64,000 nt of DNA from Nematostella vectensis (taxonomy: Eukaryota; Cnidaria; Anthozoa; Actiniaria; Edwardsiidae). Where the stretch lies: assembly GCF_932526225.1 (NCBI RefSeq), contig NC_064044.1, positions 5,059,747 through 5,123,746 of the forward strand. The letters run 5' to 3'. Position 1 is the stretch's first letter, and each line of letters starts with the position of its first letter. A program made the position numbers and the translations under genes. Below, piece by piece: positions 62,546 through 64,000 of the stretch. The notes under the pieces were generated by a model. That model saw nothing but the letters and a program-made list of their open reading frames with translations, searched no databases and was not told where the DNA came from.

Positions 62546-63740
62546 ATGCCCAAGCCTTTGAGTTACTATCACCAGCCCTACGAGGCCCCTCTAGAACACA
62601 GGACCCTTTTCCAACTCCTAGACCATCATGCTTCTAAATTTCCAAATAAGGAGGCGATCATCTACCGAGACGAGAACAACAACCGAAAATCGCTGACTTT
62701 CCAAGAATACAGGGATCAGTCCAGGGTTCTTGCAGCCAAATTGACGGAGTTAGGACTAAGGCGAGGTCACTTGGTTCTCGCCCTGTTGCCCAGTGAAATG
62801 GAGTTCGCTATCGTCCAAATGGCGCTTGGGCGGATTGGGGCTGTTTTCATGGCGCTCGAAAAAGACGATGACTTAACAGTCACAAATCTAAGGGATCAAA
62901 TTCACTGCGTCTTTTATTCAGTTGACAGCGATGAGATGCGAGATGCAATACCTAAGGCAGTAGAACTAGATCAATTCAAAGCGGCTGTTTACATTGGGTC
63001 CCATATCACACCACCAAATATGTCAAAGATCTACGATTACCACGCGCTTTTTTTACAGGAGCAAACAAGCGATTACTTAGTCCTAGACCAAGCCGGAGCG
63101 GAAGTGAAAATGGAGGATCCTTTTGTTGTCCTTTTTACTTCCGGTAGCACAGGGAGACCAAAACCGATAATGTACACCAATCATGGGTTCGTGAATGGGG
63201 CAATCGTGACTCAGCATCTTTACCATACCAGTCAGGACGCTATCATTTTTAGCGATTCACCGCTGGACTGGATAACGGGCTTCGGCTTTGGCCTGGCTAT
63301 GGTGCCGCTTCTTGGAGCAACGCTTGTCATGTTTCCGCCAAATCTGTCAGTCAAAGGACACGTTACCCTAACGATTTTGGAAATCATTGAGGAAGAGAAA
63401 TGCACTCATGGCATACTTTTGTCTTACCTTTTGATTGACATGACGTTATGCCCAGAAATCTCGAGGTTTGATGTGAGCAATCTCAAGTCCATTCTGACTG
63501 GAGGTCAGCTCATGGATAAAGCTCTGATGAAGAAAGTCCTGGATACGTCTCTGATGAAGAAAGTCCTGGATATGTCTCTATTAACCTTGGCTATGGTTCT
63601 ACTGAGACGTACAACGTTGCGAGGCAGACGCTGACAAGGGAGAGTCCTCAGTGGATTACGGCTCGTTGAATGTGCTTCAAGGAATGGAGGTGAAAGTGTT
63701 GGACGAGGATGGAAATGTTGTTCCTGTTGGCACACAAGGT
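62546..63740 (+). pseudogene. Acyl-CoA synthetase (AMP-binding), 5' part, with frameshifts
   Basis: ATG 62546 opens an adenylate-forming enzyme similar to medium-chain acyl-CoA synthetases of the ACSF2 type: TLFQLLDHHASKFPNKEAII, then the phosphate-binding loop VLFTSGSTGRPK (about 195-206) and SILTGGQLM (about 315-323). These enzymes activate fatty acids to acyl-CoA through acyl-AMP. After residue 332 a 27-bp in-frame duplication (MKKVLDTSL twice) is followed by a one-base shift. The substrate/ATP motif LGYGSTETYNVARQ lies in another frame, and a second shift leads to YGSLNVLQGMEVKVLDEDGN and VPVGTQG at a GTCTGT donor (63741). The remaining exons lie beyond the window. It is either a damaged gene or one with base errors. 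Confidence 0.75.
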
Positions 63741-63890
63741 CTGTATATACAAAGAACATAATATAGCAGTAGCTATATATTGTGGAAGATGGCGCAGGTT
63801 GAGTGTGCACAGTCTTTCATTGAGGTGGTAGATTGTGGATAAAGGATGGATTAGGATAGGATTGTGGTTCCTTTTGGCTCACAAGACAAG

Positions 63891-64000
63891 GCCGTAGCAG
63901 GGGGTGGGGCACTGGGGGCATTTACCCCCCCTCCCCCAATATTAAAAAATATATATAAGGAGATGACCAATTGGGGTATTGTCTTAATGTTTTTGTATTG
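63891..64000 (+). mobile_element. CCGTAGCAGGGG-family MITE, cut by the window end
   Basis: Begins AAGGCCGTAGCAGGGGGTGG and continues with the family body AAGGAGATGACCAATT and GTCTTAATGTTTTTGTATTG. The right end is outside the window. Confidence 0.65.

Noticed and set aside
1..64000. tRNA, rRNA or snRNA genes
   Set aside because: No A/B-box pair, cloverleaf or familiar snRNA sequence was found by eye; small ones could be missed.

Overview
The window is eukaryotic: spliced genes with GT-AG introns, abundant inverted-repeat transposon relics, minisatellites and GC-poor intergenic DNA. The gene set (ITFG2, ELP6, FBXW2, soluble inorganic pyrophosphatase, KCTD) is general animal. Intron-poor orphan rhodopsin-like receptors, H-type-lectin-like repeats and Penelope-type retroelements suit an invertebrate, most likely an anthozoan cnidarian such as a sea anemone. 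That assignment is inference. All exon limits below were read by eye from splice signals, reading frame and remembered family members; nothing was aligned by computer.

Layout. 0.5-12.9 kb: a secreted plus-strand gene with a signal peptide, H-type-lectin-like domains and a Kazal/follistatin-like module, heavily damaged and loaded with minisatellites. Its introns hold several MITEs and a minus-strand Penelope-like element (about 5-6.2 kb). 14.6-28.7 kb: a receptor (GPCR) locus in which a truncated copy, a full copy and an inverted copy form an imperfect palindrome about 14 kb across. Each outer arm is an array of 470-720 bp repeats carrying TATA boxes and CACGTG motifs. 28.9-30.3 kb: one transposon nested in another. 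30.6-37.1 kb: inorganic pyrophosphatase (minus). 38.3-39.0 kb: single-exon KCTD/BTB gene (minus), divergent from ITFG2 (39.6-50.1 kb, plus), which carries a dead Ty3/gypsy element antisense in intron 4. 51.9-53.9 kb: ELP6 (minus), head-to-head with FBXW2 (54.0-58.3 kb, plus) across 146 bp. 59-61 kb: a MITE, a fully base-paired hammerhead ribozyme and a decayed ORF. 62.5 kb to the end: the 5' part of an acyl-CoA synthetase with frameshifts.

The strongest unusual signal is tandem duplication centred on exon-intron boundaries. In the lectin-like gene a 3' splice site is repeated about 35 times (7.4-8.5 kb), a 5' splice site about 45 times (11.8-12.85 kb), another 5' splice site survives as three decayed copies (3.77-3.98 kb), and the Kazal exon holds nine 50-bp copies. 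Related coding-exon expansions occur in the last exon of ELP6 (69 bp), in the retroelement RNase H region (86 bp) and in the acyl-CoA synthetase (27 bp). Second is the hammerhead ribozyme at 59,954-60,010. Third is the palindromic GPCR locus, whose receptors lack the arginine of the DRY motif.
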